Positions 5,882 to 7,676 of a stretch of 7,676 bases of DNA are shown piece after piece. Numbering within the stretch: position 1 is the stretch's first letter; each line of letters opens with the position of its first letter. Both the position numbers and the translations under genes were made by a program. The notes under the pieces are model-generated. The model ran no database searches and was not told where the DNA came from. It was given only the letters and a program-made list of their open reading frames with translations. This stretch comes from Gammaproteobacteria bacterium (GTDB lineage Bacteria > Pseudomonadota > Gammaproteobacteria > Arenicellales > Poriferihabitantaceae). The stretch covers positions 1 through 7,676 of the forward strand of contig JAHRAW010000085.1 of NCBI GenBank assembly GCA_020027415.1. The letters are read 5' to 3'.

Positions 5882-6873
5882 AAAAATACCGATATAAAAC
5901 AAACCTATACCGAAGTATTCTAATCTTATTTCTTGGCTATGGGAATAGTCATGCGGTGGATTTTCAGCGCTATCCGGAGTTGGTGCGGGTGGTGCAAACC
6001 ATGGTGCAACAGGACGGCTATCCACAAGCCGAACTGGATGCGATCCTGCAAGGCGCCGCCATTAACCCCGCCATCATCACCGCCATGAACAACCAGTATG
6101 AAAAGCGGCCCTGGCATGAATATCGCCAACTCTTCATCAACCGGGCGCGCATCCAGCGTGGCGTTGCCTATTGGAATCAGCACGCCGCCGCGTTGCAACG
6201 CGCCGCCCAAGAATATGGCGTGCCGCCGTCCATTATCGTCGCGCTGTTGGGCGTGGAAACCGATTTTGGCACCCGCTTAGGCAAGCAGCGCGTGTTGGAT
6301 GCGTTAGTCACCTTAACCGCCGAATACTCGCGCCGTAACCGCTATTTTGGCGGCGAGTTGCGCGCTTTTCTGAATATCGCGCGCGCTGAAAACATCGCGC
6401 CGCACTCGGTGGTCGGCTCTTTTGCCGGCGCGGTGGGCATCCCGCAATTCATGCCCACCAGTTATCAAGCCTATGCGGTTGATTTCAACGGCAATGCGCG
6501 GCGCGATTTAGTCAATGAAAGCGAGGACGCCATCGGCTCGGTCGCCAACTACCTCAAGCGACACGGCTGGGTGGCCGGGCAGGTCATCTTTGCCCCGGTC
6601 GTCGGGCAAATCCCGCCGCCGGCCGCTGAATTGGTCAGCAAACACGCCAAACCAAGCGTCACCGCCGCGCAACTGCACGCCAGCGGGGTAGATTTTGCGG
6701 CGCACGGCGGCAGCGAAAAAATGGCGCTGTTGCAGTTACAGGAAGCCAGCGGCAAACGTTATCTGGTCGGCTTCAACAACCTCTACGCCCTCACGCGGTA
6801 CAATTCCAGCGTCAATTACGCGATGGCGGTGGCTGAATTGGCGCACCAAATTGATCGCCAACGCGCCCCATGA
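5878..6873 (+). CDS. mltB: Lytic murein transglycosylase B (MltB/Slt35-like), secreted form without lipobox
   Basis: MltB cleaves the MurNAc-GlcNAc bond of peptidoglycan in the periplasm, forming 1,6-anhydroMurNAc ends. The 331-residue product has the GH103 pattern: VPPSIIVALLGVETDFGT with catalytic Glu127 (matching Glu162 of E. coli Slt35), AGAVGIPQFMPTSYQAYA (183-200), an EF-hand-like loop starting DFNGNARRD (202-210), DAIGSVANYLKRHGW (217-231), and YNSSVNYAMAVAEL (308-321) near the end. The N-terminus is a basic, hydrophobic signal peptide with likely cleavage after SHA (residue 26). There is no lipobox cysteine, unlike E. coli MltB, so the mature enzyme should be soluble in the periplasm. 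The first 63 bases have 17 G/C (27%) against 34 of 60 (57%) in the next 60. The ATG overlaps the rodA TGA; no Shine-Dalgarno sequence is visible. The TGA overlaps the rlpA start. Confidence 0.94.
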   Translation: MKKYRYKTNLYRSILILFLGYGNSHAVDFQRYPELVRVVQTMVQQDGYPQAELDAILQGAAINPAIITAMNNQYEKRPWHEYRQLFINRARIQRGVAYWNQHAAALQRAAQEYGVPPSIIVALLGVETDFGTRLGKQRVLDALVTLTAEYSRRNRYFGGELRAFLNIARAENIAPHSVVGSFAGAVGIPQFMPTSYQAYAVDFNGNARRDLVNESEDAIGSVANYLKRHGWVAGQVIFAPVVGQIPPPAAELVSKHAKPSVTAAQLHASGVDFAAHGGSEKMALLQLQEASGKRYLVGFNNLYALTRYNSSVNYAMAVAELAHQIDRQRAP

Positions 6874-7676
6874 TGCGCCGCCAAGCCCAGTCTGCGTTCC
6901 TGTTGGTAGCCGCGCTGCTCGGCGGTTGCTCCAGCCCGTCGCCGGACGGCGGCTACTATGGCGGCGACCGCCCGCCGCAACATGTGCCAGTGGATCTCGC
7001 CGCCATCGCTGATGCGCAGCCCCGCTTTGAGCCGTTGAGCGCAACCGGGAATAGCCCATACCGCGCGCTCGGCAAAAGTTATCACCCGCTGGCTTCCGCG
7101 AACGGCTATACGCAGCGCGGCATTGCTTCATGGTATGGCAGTAAGTTTCACGGTCGGCGCACTTCCAGCGGCGAGCCTTACGATATGTTCGCCATGACCG
7201 CCGCGCATCCGCGATTGCCGTTGCCCACTTATGTGCGCGTGACCAACCTGGACAACGGCAACGCCGTGGTCGTCAAAGTCAATGACCGCGGTCCGTTCCT
7301 GCATAACCGTATCATTGACCTTTCCTATGCCGCCGCCTACAAACTGGATATCACGCGGCGCGGCACTGGGCGCGTTGAAATACGGGCGATTGACCGCGCG
7401 CCGCAGCTAAATGCCGCCGCCGCCGCGCGTGCGCCCGTTCCGCCACCGCCGGTCACCGCGCCGCCGACTGGCGCGCCGGGCATGGTGCTACAAGTCGGCG
7501 CGTATGCGAATCGCGGCAACGCCAACGATATGCGCCAACGGTTGCAACGCGCCGGCTACCGGGTGGTGCCGTTGTCCGACCCGTTGACGGACTCAGCGGA
7601 TTCAGCCGACTCAACGCGCCGCCAACAAGCGACGGTATACCGAGTGCAGGTAGGTCCGTTCACCAGCCACCGCGCC
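6870..7676 (+). CDS. rlpA: RlpA lipoprotein, lytic transglycosylase with SPOR domain (3' end outside window)
   Basis: RlpA is an outer-membrane lipoprotein. In Pseudomonas it is a lytic transglycosylase acting on glycan strands stripped of peptides, which its SPOR domain binds. 269 codons are open to the window edge. Residues 1-20 are a lipoprotein signal with lipobox L-G-G-C20. About 84-175 form the double-psi beta-barrel domain, with GIASWYG, HGRRTSSGEPYDMFAMTAAH and NDRGPF. Glu102, Asp105 and His113 have the same spacing as the Glu120, Asp123 and His131 that I recall as important in Pseudomonas RlpA. About 178-204 is an Ala/Pro linker, and the SPOR domain starts near 205 (MVLQVGAY) and is cut at RVQVGPF. 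Two start codons are in tandem: ATG at 6870 overlaps the mltB TGA as ATGA, and ATG at 6873 overlaps it as TGATG. No Shine-Dalgarno sequence is visible. A dacA gene commonly follows in related bacteria but is not in view. Confidence 0.93.
   Translation, partial: MMRRQAQSAFLLVAALLGGCSSPSPDGGYYGGDRPPQHVPVDLAAIADAQPRFEPLSATGNSPYRALGKSYHPLASANGYTQRGIASWYGSKFHGRRTSSGEPYDMFAMTAAHPRLPLPTYVRVTNLDNGNAVVVKVNDRGPFLHNRIIDLSYAAAYKLDITRRGTGRVEIRAIDRAPQLNAAAAARAPVPPPPVTAPPTGAPGMVLQVGAYANRGNANDMRQRLQRAGYRVVPLSDPLTDSADSADSTRRQQATVYRVQVGPFTSHRA
7590..7616 (+). repeat. 9-bp in-frame tandem repeat (x3) inside the RlpA SPOR domain
   Basis: GACTCAGCG, GATTCAGCC and GACTCAACG follow one another directly and are in frame with rlpA, encoding Asp-Ser-Ala, Asp-Ser-Ala and Asp-Ser-Thr at residues 241-249. 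They fall between the first helix/strand part of the SPOR domain (ending near VVPL) and the strand VYRVQVGPF, so they lengthen a loop. An in-frame 9-bp unit can gain or lose copies without breaking the gene. Confidence 0.7.

Overview
The window is a compact run of cell-wall elongation genes, all on the + strand, from what looks like a gammaproteobacterium. A betaproteobacterium is less likely but not excluded. The evidence is the gene order mreB-mreC-mreD-mrdA-rodA-mltB-rlpA, protein sequences closest in recall to gammaproteobacterial homologues, moderately GC-rich coding DNA and very tight gene spacing. I cannot name a genus.

Layout. Positions 1-232 are a gene-free, AT-richer, repeat-laden leader that probably holds the operon promoter. 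Next comes mreB (233-1270), then a 242-bp spacer (1271-1512) with short repeats, a hairpin and an unproven 49-codon small ORF. From mreC (1513) to the window end the genes are almost continuous. mreC/mreD, rodA/mltB and mltB/rlpA overlap by ATGA-type junctions, and mrdA/rodA by TAATG. Only mreD-mrdA has a gap (45 bp), and that gap is spanned by a 13-codon mini-ORF overlapping the mreD stop. rlpA starts at 6870 and runs off the right edge, cut within its SPOR domain.

How the genes work together. MreB filaments under the inner membrane, with MreC and MreD, organise the elongasome. RodA (a SEDS glycosyltransferase) polymerises lipid II into glycan strands, and PBP2 (mrdA) cross-links them. MltB and RlpA are lytic transglycosylases that cut or remodel glycan strands, so synthesis and turnover enzymes share one transcription unit. 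The catalytic residues of PBP2, RodA, MltB and RlpA that I could locate are all present, so nothing looks decayed.

This is a recognisable core locus and I do not see a new system. The points worth a second look are local: the nested repeats and inverted repeat ahead of mreB, a possible hydrophobic N-terminal extension of MreB, the structured mreB-mreC spacer, the mini-ORF before mrdA, an MltB with an AT-rich signal peptide and no lipobox, and a 9-bp in-frame tandem repeat in the RlpA SPOR loop.
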